A stretch of DNA of 64,000 nt from Oceanicaulis sp. (GTDB lineage: Bacteria; Pseudomonadota; Alphaproteobacteria; Caulobacterales; Maricaulaceae), in contig CP157796.1 in assembly GCA_040112665.1 (NCBI GenBank), positions 2,195,501 through 2,259,500 on the forward strand, in the 5' to 3' direction. The notes under the pieces were generated by a model. The model did not search any database. It saw only the letters and a list, made by a program, of their open reading frames with translations, and was not told where the DNA came from. Positions within the stretch are counted from its first letter, which is position 1, and every line of letters begins with the position of its first letter. Shown in pieces: positions 33,275-40,758 of this stretch. A program made the position numbers and the translations under genes.

Positions 33275-33859
33275 ATGTACGACCATAGTCTGCAGGACCC
33301 GTCCGTCACGCCCGAAAGCGTCCGGACCGGAAAACTCCGTGAAATTCTAGCCCGTAGAGGGTTTGTCTCGTCAAGCGAAGCTGACGATATCGCCGAGGCG
33401 CTCGCGCTCGGCGAGAGTGCGCTGGGCGGCGGTCTTGTACCGCAGAACGTTGTTCAGGCATGTGAAAATCGCACTGGGCGATGCTTTTTCATCCGCCGCG
33501 CCGAAACCGGCGAGGCGGAGGGCTTCATCGCGCTTCTGTATCTCAACAAGGCCGGATACGAGGCGCTGATGTGGGGCCGGTTCCGGCCCGAGGCGCCGGA
33601 TCTCGACCATCTGACGGTTCCCGGCGAGCGCGCGACGGCCATCTATGTCTGGTGCCTGGCGGGCTCGACCGACGAGGCGCGCTTCGCCTGCGTGCGCGCA
33701 GTGACCGAGGCGCGGCGCAAGGCTTTCCCCGACATCGCCCTGTTCGCCCGGCCGATGAGCCGGGAAGGGCGGATGATGACCGCCGCACTCGACGCCCCCG
33801 GCGCCGGCGCGGCCTGGCTGGGCTGGGTGCCTGTTCAATCCGGTGAAGAGGAGGGCTGA
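33275..33859 (+). CDS. Unknown protein, first gene of the GNAT operon
   Basis: 194 residues. It starts MYDHSLQDPSVTPESVRTGK, then LREILARRGFVSSSEADD. A middle part resembles GNAT-fold strands (CFFIRRAETGEAEGFIALLY), and the end is GAGAAWLGWVPVQSG. The acetyl-CoA loop (Q/RxxGxG/A) is not seen, so enzymatic activity is uncertain. No signal peptide. It lies 4 bases before a true GNAT gene and is divergent from a LysR regulator. I do not recognise the family. Confidence 0.6.
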   Translation: MYDHSLQDPSVTPESVRTGKLREILARRGFVSSSEADDIAEALALGESALGGGLVPQNVVQACENRTGRCFFIRRAETGEAEGFIALLYLNKAGYEALMWGRFRPEAPDLDHLTVPGERATAIYVWCLAGSTDEARFACVRAVTEARRKAFPDIALFARPMSREGRMMTAALDAPGAGAAWLGWVPVQSGEEEG

Positions 33860-33862
33860 GCG

Positions 33863-34537
33863 ATGGACGGCGCCCGGCTCGACGAGTTCGAACCGCGCAT
33901 TGAAGTGCGCGTCGCCCGGACCCTGGACGATCTTCAGCGCGTCGCCGTGGTGCGTGCGCTCGTCTACATGTCCGAACAGGACTGCCCCTACGAAGAAGAA
34001 TACGACGGCAACGATTTCGCCGGCGCCACTCATCTGATCGTCGAGATCGGCGGCGAGCCGGCCGGCTGCCTGCGCCTGCGCTGGTTTGCGGGCTTCGCCA
34101 AGGTCGAACGGGTCTGCGTGCGCAAGGGCGCGCGCTCGGGCCGCGCGGCGCGGGCGATGATGACCCACGCCATCGAGATCATCCGGCGCAAGGGCTACAC
34201 CCGCTTCATCGGCCAGGTGCAGGAGCATCTGATCCCCTACTGGAAGCGCTACGGCTTCATCCATCGCGCCGAGCGCGGCGTCTTCGTGTTCTCTGATCGC
34301 GCCTATGCGGAGATGGAGGCTCGGCCCGAGCCCCATCCGCGCGCGCTGACCATGGACACAGATCCGCTTGTGCTCGACCGGCCCGAAGGCGACTGGGACC
34401 GGCCCGGCCCGCTCGACCGGTCGGTGTTGCGCGGCGCCTCGCCGACCCAGTTCGATCGGGTGCGCGAGCAGGCGGCGAAAACCGAACGACCCACAGAACA
34501 AGAACAGCCCGAACGGGCGGTGGAGGAGACGCGCTGA
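33863..34537 (+). CDS. GNAT family N-acyltransferase
   Basis: 224 residues. The GNAT core is clear: ATHLIVEIGGEPAGCLRLRW, FAKVERVCVRKGARSGRAAR (the acyl-CoA pyrophosphate loop, degenerate RxxRAxR), and YWKRYGFIHRAERGVF. The last 60 residues are a charged, probably disordered tail (PTQFDRVREQAAKTERPTEQ). The stop codon overlaps the ATG of the next gene (TGATG). The substrate is unknown. Coupling to a cysteine-less isochorismatase-fold protein suggests that acylation and recognition of a small molecule go together, but this is inference. Confidence 0.82.
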   Translation: MDGARLDEFEPRIEVRVARTLDDLQRVAVVRALVYMSEQDCPYEEEYDGNDFAGATHLIVEIGGEPAGCLRLRWFAGFAKVERVCVRKGARSGRAARAMMTHAIEIIRRKGYTRFIGQVQEHLIPYWKRYGFIHRAERGVFVFSDRAYAEMEARPEPHPRALTMDTDPLVLDRPEGDWDRPGPLDRSVLRGASPTQFDRVREQAAKTERPTEQEQPERAVEETR

Positions 34538-35100
34538 TGCTGCTTGGTATACCGGTCCTCGTCTGCATGGACCTTCAGATGGAGTTCGTCGCCCCCGGCC
34601 GGCCCTTCGCCGACCCCGACGGCGAGGAGATCGCGGCGCTTTGCGCGGACCTGATGGTGCGGGCCCGGGAGGCCGGCTGGTCGCTGGTCCACGCCCATCA
34701 GCACCAGGGCGGCGCCTTGATGCCGGGCATGGGGCTGAGCCAGCCCGCTCCGGGCTGCGAGCCGCGTCCTGGTGAAGTCCTGCTGCGACGCGCCGGGGTT
34801 TCAGCCTACGCCCACCCCGATCTCGACGGCATTCTTGAAGGCTCGATGGATGCCGGCGCCTATCTGATCGGCTTCTCCGCGCCGACCTCGCTCACCACCA
34901 CGCTTTACGACGCGCAGGATCGCGGCCATCGCCTGACCCTGATCGAAGAAGCGATCGGCGGCGCCGACGTCGGTGAATGGTCTGCCGAGCACACGCGCGC
35001 GCTGTGCGTGGACTCCGCTCGGAAGATGGGCCGTTCGGCCGGGATCGAGACGGTCCCCGGGCTCGCTACGCGGTGGCCAGCGGCCGCCGCTCACGGCTGA
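34537..35100 (+). CDS. Isochorismatase-fold protein lacking the catalytic cysteine
   Basis: 187 residues. The fold is visible: VLVCMDLQMEFVAPGRPF (the first Asp), WSLVHAHQHQ, and the strand-loop LIGFSAPTSLTTTLYDAQDR. In active cysteine hydrolases the latter reads like GxxTxxCVxxTA, so the nucleophile position is Ser here; the usual Lys before the SAF/SAY motif is replaced by Arg (LLRRAGVSAY). Both losses suggest a pseudoenzyme that may bind ligand only. It is coupled to the GNAT gene by a 1-base overlap and ends directly against the convergent gene at 35101. Confidence 0.72.
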   Translation: MLLGIPVLVCMDLQMEFVAPGRPFADPDGEEIAALCADLMVRAREAGWSLVHAHQHQGGALMPGMGLSQPAPGCEPRPGEVLLRRAGVSAYAHPDLDGILEGSMDAGAYLIGFSAPTSLTTTLYDAQDRGHRLTLIEEAIGGADVGEWSAEHTRALCVDSARKMGRSAGIETVPGLATRWPAAAAHG

Positions 35101-35844
35101 TCATTTCCGCGCCCGGAAGCGGCGGGCGTAGACGCTTTCGACGGTGTGCTTGAGCCGGGTGTGCTCGGCTTCTTCGGCGCGCTCGCTGTCGCGGGCGGCG
35201 CGGATCTCGGCTTTCAGCGACAGCCCGTCCCGGCTCAGCGGCACGATCTGGGCGATCGGCGTGCCGGCGGGCAGCACGAACCGTCCCGCGCCGCCGCGCC
35301 AGACGAAGGGCACGTTGACGCGCGCGGCGAAGCGGTCGGCGTCCACCAGCCCTGTGAAGTTCTGGAACGGCAGTTCGAAATGGTTGAACGGCTGGGTGAA
35401 CAGAAGCGACACGCCGGCCGGCGCGGCGACCCGCCAGGGCAGGGTCCATTTCAGCGGATGGGCGTAGCCGAAGGGCGGGTTCGGTCCGCCGATCTGGCCG
35501 GGATGATGCCGCGTGACCTGCTCGAACCCCGCGGACGGATCGTCCTGATAGAGCACCTGTCCGTGCGCGTCGGCCTCGATGAAGACGTTCGCGGCGAGCG
35601 GCACGATCCACCCGGCGGCGAACGCGTCGGTCACCGGCATGCAGGCCTTCACCGTCAACGCGGGCAGGCCGTCAGCGCCCGGCATCCCCATCTCGCGCGG
35701 CAGGTTGCGCATCCAGTCGGGCAGGAAGCGCCCGGCGGGCTGGGGTTTGGGCAGGCGCGCCTCGTCTTCGGCGGCGCACAGAAAGCGGACCACGCCCGCG
35801 CCGTCTTCTAGGTCCGCCTCGCCCGTTTCGGTTTCAGCCGTCAT
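35101..35844 (-). CDS. Conserved hypothetical cytoplasmic protein
   Basis: 247 residues from ATG 35844; the frame continues to 36015 but those codons overlap the promoter region of the peptidase gene. Features are RFLPDWMRNLPREMGMPGAD, TVKACMPVTDAFAAGWIVPL, NPPFGYAHPLKWTLPW, LFTQPFNHFELPFQNFTGLV and FVLPAGTPIAQIVPLSRDG. The double-stranded beta pattern with many aromatics is reminiscent of cupin-like folds. From memory a family now labelled DUF6065 looks similar; I could not check this. It has no signal or membrane segment. Confidence 0.6.
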   Translation of the reverse strand: MTAETETGEADLEDGAGVVRFLCAAEDEARLPKPQPAGRFLPDWMRNLPREMGMPGADGLPALTVKACMPVTDAFAAGWIVPLAANVFIEADAHGQVLYQDDPSAGFEQVTRHHPGQIGGPNPPFGYAHPLKWTLPWRVAAPAGVSLLFTQPFNHFELPFQNFTGLVDADRFAARVNVPFVWRGGAGRFVLPAGTPIAQIVPLSRDGLSLKAEIRAARDSERAEEAEHTRLKHTVESVYARRFRARK

Positions 35845-35966
35845 GCGCCGCCTCCCTTTTCCGGGGGCATTTAGCGCAGGCGCGCACGCCGAAGTCGAGG
35901 GGAGAAGGGCTTGCATCGCGGCGCTGATCGCGGTCCCATCCCGTTCAAACGGAAGGGAGACCCGCC

Positions 35967-37019
35967 ATGATCCGCACCGCCGCCGCCCTGATGCTCGCGC
36001 TCGCCGCAACCGCAACCGCCAACGCTCAGGACGGCGAACGGCCGCGCTGGTCGATCGTGGTGCATGGCGGCGCCGGCGTGATCGAGCGCGGCGCGCTGGA
36101 TGCTGCGACCGAGGCGGCCTATCGCGCCGCGATGCAGGACGCGGTGGTCGCCGGGGGCGAGATCCTCGAAGCGGGCGGCGACGCGATGGACGCGGTCGAG
36201 GCGGTGATCCGCGTGCTCGAGGACGACGAGAAATTCAACGCCGGGCGCGGGGCGGTCTTCACCTCCGAAGGCCGGATCGAGCACGACGCCTCGATCATGC
36301 GCGGCTCGGACCTGCAGGCCGGCGCGGTGGCCGGGGTCACCGGCGTACGACACCCGATCAGCCTGGCGCGCGCGGTGATGGAGCACAGCCCGCACGTCAT
36401 GCTGCAGGGCGCCGGGGCGGAGAGCTTCGCCGACGAACAGGGCCTGGAGCGCGTGCCGGAAAGCTATTTCTTCACCGAGCGGCGCTGGGCCTCGATGGAG
36501 CGGGCGAACATGCGCATGGGCCTGGACGTGCCGCCCCGGCCCGAAGGCGCGCCGGAAGCGGAGCCAGTCAATGAAGGCGCGCTCGACCTGATGGAGCGCG
36601 AACACGCCTTCGGCACGGTGGGCGTGGTCGCCATGGACGGGACCGGCGCGATCGTGGCCGGCACCTCCACCGGCGGCACGACGTCGAAACGCTGGGGCCG
36701 GGTGGGCGACAGCCCGATCATCGGGGCGGGCACCTACGCCACGCCGGTCTGCGGGGTCTCGGCGACCGGCACGGGGGAGTACTTCATCCGGCTGAACGTC
36801 GCAGCGCGCATCTGCACCTATGTCGAGGCGGGGCTGGACACCGAAGAAGCGCTCGAGCGCGTGATCATGGCCGAGCTGACCGCGCTGGGCGGAGACGGCG
36901 GGGTGGTTATGCTCGCGCACGGCTATCCGGCCTGGAGCTTCAACACGCCGGGCATGTACCGCGCCGCGCTGGTCGCCGGCGGCGAGCCGAAAGTGGCGAT
37001 CTTCGACGACGAGGAATAG
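35967..37019 (+). CDS. iaaA: Isoaspartyl peptidase/L-asparaginase, periplasmic
   Basis: 350 residues; GGGAGA precedes the ATG. The signal peptide is LALAATATANAQ. An Ntn-hydrolase that self-cleaves before the catalytic Thr in EHAFGTVGVVAMDGTG; upstream are IVVHGGAGVIERG and KFNAGRGAVFTSEGRIEHDA, and downstream GTSTGGTTSKRWGRVGDSP. It cleaves beta-aspartyl dipeptides and asparagine. The linker before the Thr is longer than usual (EGAPEAEPVNEG). The export signal places it in the periplasm, unlike the E. coli enzyme. Confidence 0.92.
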   Translation: MIRTAAALMLALAATATANAQDGERPRWSIVVHGGAGVIERGALDAATEAAYRAAMQDAVVAGGEILEAGGDAMDAVEAVIRVLEDDEKFNAGRGAVFTSEGRIEHDASIMRGSDLQAGAVAGVTGVRHPISLARAVMEHSPHVMLQGAGAESFADEQGLERVPESYFFTERRWASMERANMRMGLDVPPRPEGAPEAEPVNEGALDLMEREHAFGTVGVVAMDGTGAIVAGTSTGGTTSKRWGRVGDSPIIGAGTYATPVCGVSATGTGEYFIRLNVAARICTYVEAGLDTEEALERVIMAELTALGGDGGVVMLAHGYPAWSFNTPGMYRAALVAGGEPKVAIFDDEE

Positions 37020-37026
37020 GGGCCGC

Positions 37027-37266
37027 TCAGTCGCCGCCGTCGCCGCCGCCGTCCGTGCCGGCCTCGATCTCGCCGCCCTTGCCGCGCCGCCCGGCGCCGG
37101 CGCCGATCACGCCGCCGACGATGGCGAAGAAGAAGGCGAGGGCGAAATTGTCGAACACGATCCAGACGAAGAGAAACGCGATCACCGCGCCGCCTATCGA
37201 AAAGCCTGCGGTTCTGGCGGCGCCCGAGCCCCCGCCGTCGCCGCTTCGCTTCGTGTCCTTGGTCAT
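37027..37266 (-). CDS. Small membrane protein, Gly-rich ends
   Basis: 79 residues. One long or two tight hydrophobic helices (FSIGGAVIAFLFVWIVFDNF, ALAFFFAIVGGVIGAGAG) lie between a charged Gly/Ser N-terminus and an acidic Gly-rich C-terminus. No family recognised. The gene ends a few bases from the convergent peptidase gene. Confidence 0.5.
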   Translation of the reverse strand: MTKDTKRSGDGGGSGAARTAGFSIGGAVIAFLFVWIVFDNFALAFFFAIVGGVIGAGAGRRGKGGEIEAGTDGGGDGGD

Positions 37267-37336
37267 CGTCAGCGCCTCCCCGCTTCGATTGTCGCCGTGG
37301 TGCTGCGGCGGTCAAGCGCGGCAGGTCCGGCCTTCC

Positions 37337-37360
37337 ATTTAGTTTCAAATGTAACTAAAT
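37337..37360. promoter_or_regulatory. Operator candidate upstream of hmgA
   Basis: ATTTAGTT-TCAAATGT-AACTAAAT: perfect 8-bp inverted arms with an 8-base spacer, in an AT-rich patch that stands out from the GC-rich surroundings, 35 bases before the hmgA ATG. The architecture fits a dimeric MarR- or IclR-type regulator of the homogentisate pathway. The regulator gene is not in the window. Confidence 0.6.
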
Positions 37361-37394
37361 TCCTGTCCGACACCCCGCCTCAGGAGACGCTCCC

Positions 37395-38540
37395 ATGGCC
37401 CGCAAGTGGATCTATTCCAGCCGCGTCGAGGGCGACGCCTCGCGCCAGGCTCACGCCGACTTTCCCAAGGACGCGCCGTATGAGCGCGAGATGAGCAAGG
37501 AAGGGTTCTTCGGCCCGGCCGCCTTCCTGCATCACAAGCGCCCGCCGACCGGCTGGACGAAGTTCGACGGTCCGCTGAAGCCGCGCGCGTTCGATTTGGC
37601 GCGTCTGAACATCGCGGAAAGTTCGCCCTGGGGCGCGGCGCGGGTGCTCTACAACAGCGCCACCGACATCCGCTTCTGGAAGCTCGACAAGCCGATGAAC
37701 ACGCTGGCGCGCAACGGCGACGGCGATCAGCTGCTTTTCATCCATCAGGGGAAAGGGTCGCTGTTCTGCGATTTCGGCCATCTTCAGTATGCGGCCGGGG
37801 ACTACATCGTGCTGCCGCGCGGCACGATGTGGCGGCTTTCGCCCACCGAGCCGACCGCGGTTCTGACGGTCGAGGCGACGAACACGCACTACACGCTGCC
37901 CGATCGCGGGCTCGCCGGTCCGCACGCCGTGTTCGACCCCGCGATCCTGGACGTGCCGGCCATGGACGAGGCGTTCAGGGCCCAGCAGGCCGACGAGGAC
38001 CATGAGTGGACCGTCGAGGTGAAGAAGCGCGGTCAGGTCTCCACCATCACCTATCCGTTCAATCCGCTCGACGCGGTCGGCTGGCACGGCGAGCTGCATC
38101 CGGTGCGGCTGAACGTGAAGGACATCCGCCCGCTGATGAGCCACCGCTACCACCTGCCGCCCAGCGCGCACACCACCTTCCTGTCGGACAGATTCGTCGT
38201 CTGCACCTTCGCCCCGCGCCCGTTCGAGACCGACCCCGGAGCGCTTAAGGTGCCGTTTTTCCACAACAACGACGATTACGACGAAGTGCTGTTCTACCAC
38301 GCCGGGGACTTCTTCAGCCGCGACAAAATCGATGCGGGGATGATGACCTTCCATCCGTCGGGCTTCACCCACGGCCCGCACCCCAAGGCGCTGGGCAACA
38401 TGATGGAGCAGAAAAAGCCCGCCACCGACGAGTACGCCGTGATGATCGACACCCGAGACCCGCTGGAAGTCGGCGAGGGCGCGGCCAGCGTCGAGAACCC
38501 CGACTATGTCGACAGCTGGAAGCCGAAGGCGGCGGAGTAG
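37395..38540 (+). CDS. hmgA: Homogentisate 1,2-dioxygenase family protein
   Basis: 381 residues; AGGAG lies before the ATG. Opens the ring of homogentisate to maleylacetoacetate in tyrosine/phenylalanine breakdown. Cupin fold with the Fe ligands in the C-terminal part: FFHNNDDYDEVLFYHAGDFF gives Glu and nearby His, and TFHPSGFTHGPHP the other His. Some bacterial forms, like this one, are shorter than the 430-440 residue type and start MARKWIYSSRVEGDASRQAH. A fumarylacetoacetate hydrolase gene follows, which supports the role; the maleylacetoacetate isomerase is not nearby. Confidence 0.87.
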   Translation: MARKWIYSSRVEGDASRQAHADFPKDAPYEREMSKEGFFGPAAFLHHKRPPTGWTKFDGPLKPRAFDLARLNIAESSPWGAARVLYNSATDIRFWKLDKPMNTLARNGDGDQLLFIHQGKGSLFCDFGHLQYAAGDYIVLPRGTMWRLSPTEPTAVLTVEATNTHYTLPDRGLAGPHAVFDPAILDVPAMDEAFRAQQADEDHEWTVEVKKRGQVSTITYPFNPLDAVGWHGELHPVRLNVKDIRPLMSHRYHLPPSAHTTFLSDRFVVCTFAPRPFETDPGALKVPFFHNNDDYDEVLFYHAGDFFSRDKIDAGMMTFHPSGFTHGPHPKALGNMMEQKKPATDEYAVMIDTRDPLEVGEGAASVENPDYVDSWKPKAAE

Positions 38541-38543
38541 TAG

Positions 38544-38667
38544 GGTGTCTCCCCCCGCTTGCGGGGGGAGTGGCCCGAAGGGCCGAGGGGGGCGGCGGTG
38601 CTCCAGGCGCTAGCGTAGCCCCCCGTCAGCTTCGCTGACACCTCCCCCGCAGGCGGGGGAGGACACC
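38544..38667. repeat. MITE-like inverted repeat between hmgA and fah
   Basis: Outer arms GGTGTCTCCCCCCGC and GCGGGGGAGGACACC are imperfect inverted repeats, each with an inner hairpin (CCCCCCGCTTGCGGGGGG and CTCCCCCGCAGGCGGGGGAG). A second set, GGCCCGAAGGGCC and GTCAGCTTCGCTGAC, lies inside. The 124 bases form one fold-back unit. It separates two genes of one pathway without an obvious terminator. Confidence 0.8.
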
Positions 38668-38707
38668 GCGCCCAGGCATTTGAACCAGTCATAGAGAGGA
38701 CCTCCCC

Positions 38708-39721
38708 ATGAAACTCGCCACCCTCAAGAACGGAACGCGTGACGGCCGGCTCGTCGTGGTCAGCAAGGATCTGGCCTGGTGTGCGGACGCCTCGCGCGTC
38801 ACGCCGACGCTTCAGGCCGCGCTGGACGACTGGGAGCGCTGCGAGCCCGCGCTGCGCAGCCTGGCGCAGGAGCTCGAGCGTGAATCCATCCCGCGCGAGC
38901 GCTTCCATGAGCGCGAGGCGCTGTCCCCGCTGCCGCGGGCGTATCAGTGGGCGGACGGCTCGGCCTATGTGAACCATGTCGAACTCGTGCGGAAGGCGCG
39001 CGGCGCGGAGATGCCCGAGAGCTTCTGGGAAGACCCGCTGATGTATCAGGGCGGCTCGGACAAGTTCCTCGCCCCCCGCGAGGACATTCCGCTAGGCGAC
39101 GACAGCTGGGGCTGCGACTTCGAGGCCGAAGTGGCCGTGATCACCGGCGACGGTCCGCAGGGCCTGTCCACCGAGGACGCTGAAAAGCAGATCCGCCTCC
39201 TGATGCTCGTCAACGACGTGAGCTTGCGCGGCCTCATCCCCGGCGAGCTGGCCAAGGGGTTCGGCTTCTTCCAGTCCAAGCCGCCCACGGCCTTCTCCCC
39301 GGTCGCTGTGACGCCTGACGAGCTGGGCGATCACTGGGACGGCAAGCGCGTTTCGCTGCCGCTTCATTCCTGGCTTAACGGCGAGAAGTTCGGCGAGCCC
39401 GACTGCGATGTCGACATGACCTTCGACTTCCCGCGCCTGGTTGCGCACGCGGCCAAGACGCGGCCGCTGACGGCGGGCTCTATCGTGGGCTCGGGCACGA
39501 TCTCCAACAAGCTCGACGGCGGGCCGGGCAAGCCGGTCAGCGAAGGCGGGAAGGGCTATTCCTGCATCGCGGAGATCCGCATGATCGAGACGATCTACGA
39601 CGGCGCGCCGAAGACGAAGTTCATGACGCCCGGCGATACGATCCGCATCGAGATGCTCGACGATCACGGCAAGTCGATCTTCGGCGCGATTGAACAGACC
39701 GTCGTGCGCTACGAGCCTTAG
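38708..39721 (+). CDS. Fumarylacetoacetate hydrolase family protein
   Basis: 337 residues; GAGAGGA lies before the ATG. The catalytic barrel has WGCDFEAEVAVITGD (metal-binding Glu), LMLVNDVSLRGLIPGELAKG, FFQSKPPTAFSPVAVTPDEL, LTAGSIVGSGTISNK and MTPGDTIRIEMLDDHG. With hmgA just upstream the likely reaction is fumarylacetoacetate to fumarate and acetoacetate. Related members instead act on other 2-oxo acids, so the exact substrate is inferred from context. A strong terminator follows. Confidence 0.87.
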   Translation: MKLATLKNGTRDGRLVVVSKDLAWCADASRVTPTLQAALDDWERCEPALRSLAQELERESIPRERFHEREALSPLPRAYQWADGSAYVNHVELVRKARGAEMPESFWEDPLMYQGGSDKFLAPREDIPLGDDSWGCDFEAEVAVITGDGPQGLSTEDAEKQIRLLMLVNDVSLRGLIPGELAKGFGFFQSKPPTAFSPVAVTPDELGDHWDGKRVSLPLHSWLNGEKFGEPDCDVDMTFDFPRLVAHAAKTRPLTAGSIVGSGTISNKLDGGPGKPVSEGGKGYSCIAEIRMIETIYDGAPKTKFMTPGDTIRIEMLDDHGKSIFGAIEQTVVRYEP

Positions 39722-39744
39722 GCGCAGCGGCTTCTATCCAGCGA

Positions 39745-39954
39745 TCACGAAGCGCCGTCGGACTCGTCCGGCGGCGTTTTCGTTTTGCCGGCGAAGAAGA
39801 GCGACACGACCAGGCCCGCCATCATCCCGATGCCCGGAAACAGGCCGTAAGACAACGCGATCTCACCGGTCAGCGCGAAGACGATCGAAGCGAGAAAGCC
39901 CCCGCCGACAAGGCCGAACGCGATGCCGTAGGTCATCGCTTTTTCCTGTGTCAT
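39745..39954 (-). CDS. Small two-helix membrane protein
   Basis: 69 residues from ATG 39954 with GAGAGGAAA upstream; the open frame continues to 39990 but the shorter start fits better. It has two hydrophobic helices (YGIAFGLVGGGFLASIVFAL, GLFPGIGMMAGLVVSLFFAG) and a charged C-terminal tail (KTKTPPDESDGAS). No family recognised. Its 3' end overlaps the terminator hairpin of the facing fah gene. Confidence 0.6.
   Translation of the reverse strand: MTQEKAMTYGIAFGLVGGGFLASIVFALTGEIALSYGLFPGIGMMAGLVVSLFFAGKTKTPPDESDGAS
39753..39786 (+). terminator. Intrinsic terminator of the fah gene
   Basis: CGCCGTCGGAC and GTCCGGCGGCG form an 11-bp stem (one T-G pair) with a 2-base loop seen here as TC, followed by TTTTCGTTTT. 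It lies 31 bases after the fah stop, inside the end of the convergent small gene. Confidence 0.8.
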
Positions 39955-40113
39955 GGGGCGTTTCCTCTCAGCGCGTACGCACGCTAGCACGGCCCAGCCC
40001 GGCGGCCTAACCGGCCTTGGCGGTTACAGCGTCACGGGAACAAGCGGGGCGTTTCAGGGGCTGTCCTGTCAGAGGCGCGCGAGCGCCGACAGCGACCTGA
40101 AGGAGACACGCCC

Positions 40114-40215
40114 ATGTCCCGCATTCTTCGCACCGCGATGAAGTTTCTGCCGCAAATCCTGCGCAAGGTCCGCGGCGGTTCGTCCGGCCGCCGAAGCGCC
40201 CCGCGCCGGCGCTAG
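40114..40215 (+). CDS. Short Arg-rich peptide with strong ribosome binding site
   Basis: 33 residues: MSRILRTAMKFLPQILRKV, then a Gly/Ser hinge and an Arg-rich end (RRSAPRRR). GAAGGAGA lies 8 bases before the ATG. The first 19 residues form a basic amphipathic helix. It resembles membrane-active or type-I-toxin-like peptides in general character but matches no family I know. A hairpin (GGCGC GCGA GCGCC) is 30 bases upstream. The stop TAG shares the bases CTAG with the stop of the convergent hspQ gene. Confidence 0.45.
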   Translation: MSRILRTAMKFLPQILRKVRGGSSGRRSAPRRR

Positions 40216-40538
40216 TTCGCCCGGCCTCTGGCCTTGAGCACGTAGCGCTCTCCGTCGAAACCTTCGAACAGCTCGACGCATTCGGGATGGCCGACCGCGC
40301 CGTTATGCGCGTCGGGCAACAGGTTCTGTTCGGACACGTAGGCGGGGTAGTAGTTCGCCTTGTTCTCCGCGAGCAGATGGTAGAAGGGCTGGTCCTTGGC
40401 CGGCCTGATCTGCTCGGGGATGGCGAGCCACCACTCCTCGGTGTTCGCGAACTCCGGGTCGACGTCGTAGATCACGCCGCGAAACGGGAAGAGCCGGTGG
40501 CGGACGACGTCGCCGATGGAGAATTTCGCCTGTTTCAT
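40212..40538 (-). CDS. hspQ: HspQ/YccV family protein
   Basis: 108 residues. The family pattern is nearly complete: AKFSIGDVVRHRLFPFRGVI, YDVDPEFANTEEWWLAIP, DQPFYHLLAENKANYYPAYV, SEQNLLPDAHNG. In E. coli HspQ binds hemimethylated DNA and enhances Lon proteolysis. Normal length. Monocistronic; convergent to the 33-residue peptide gene. Confidence 0.92.
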   Translation of the reverse strand: MKQAKFSIGDVVRHRLFPFRGVIYDVDPEFANTEEWWLAIPEQIRPAKDQPFYHLLAENKANYYPAYVSEQNLLPDAHNGAVGHPECVELFEGFDGERYVLKARGRAN

Positions 40539-40758
40539 CGGTCCTGGCGGGTCTGCGGGCGTAGGTTTCGCCGTGAATATAGGCGCTTCGGCCGCCTCTT
40601 GCAGGCCGCGCCGCTGCGCTTCGGATCGCTTTCACTTCCTCGCATGCGTGTTATGATCGTGGCGACACGATGACATGACCGTCCGTATCGGACCGGCAGG
40701 GCCGGCGCTCCCTGGCGCGCCCGCCGGCCGCAGGGACGGCGCAGGAAGGACCTGACCC

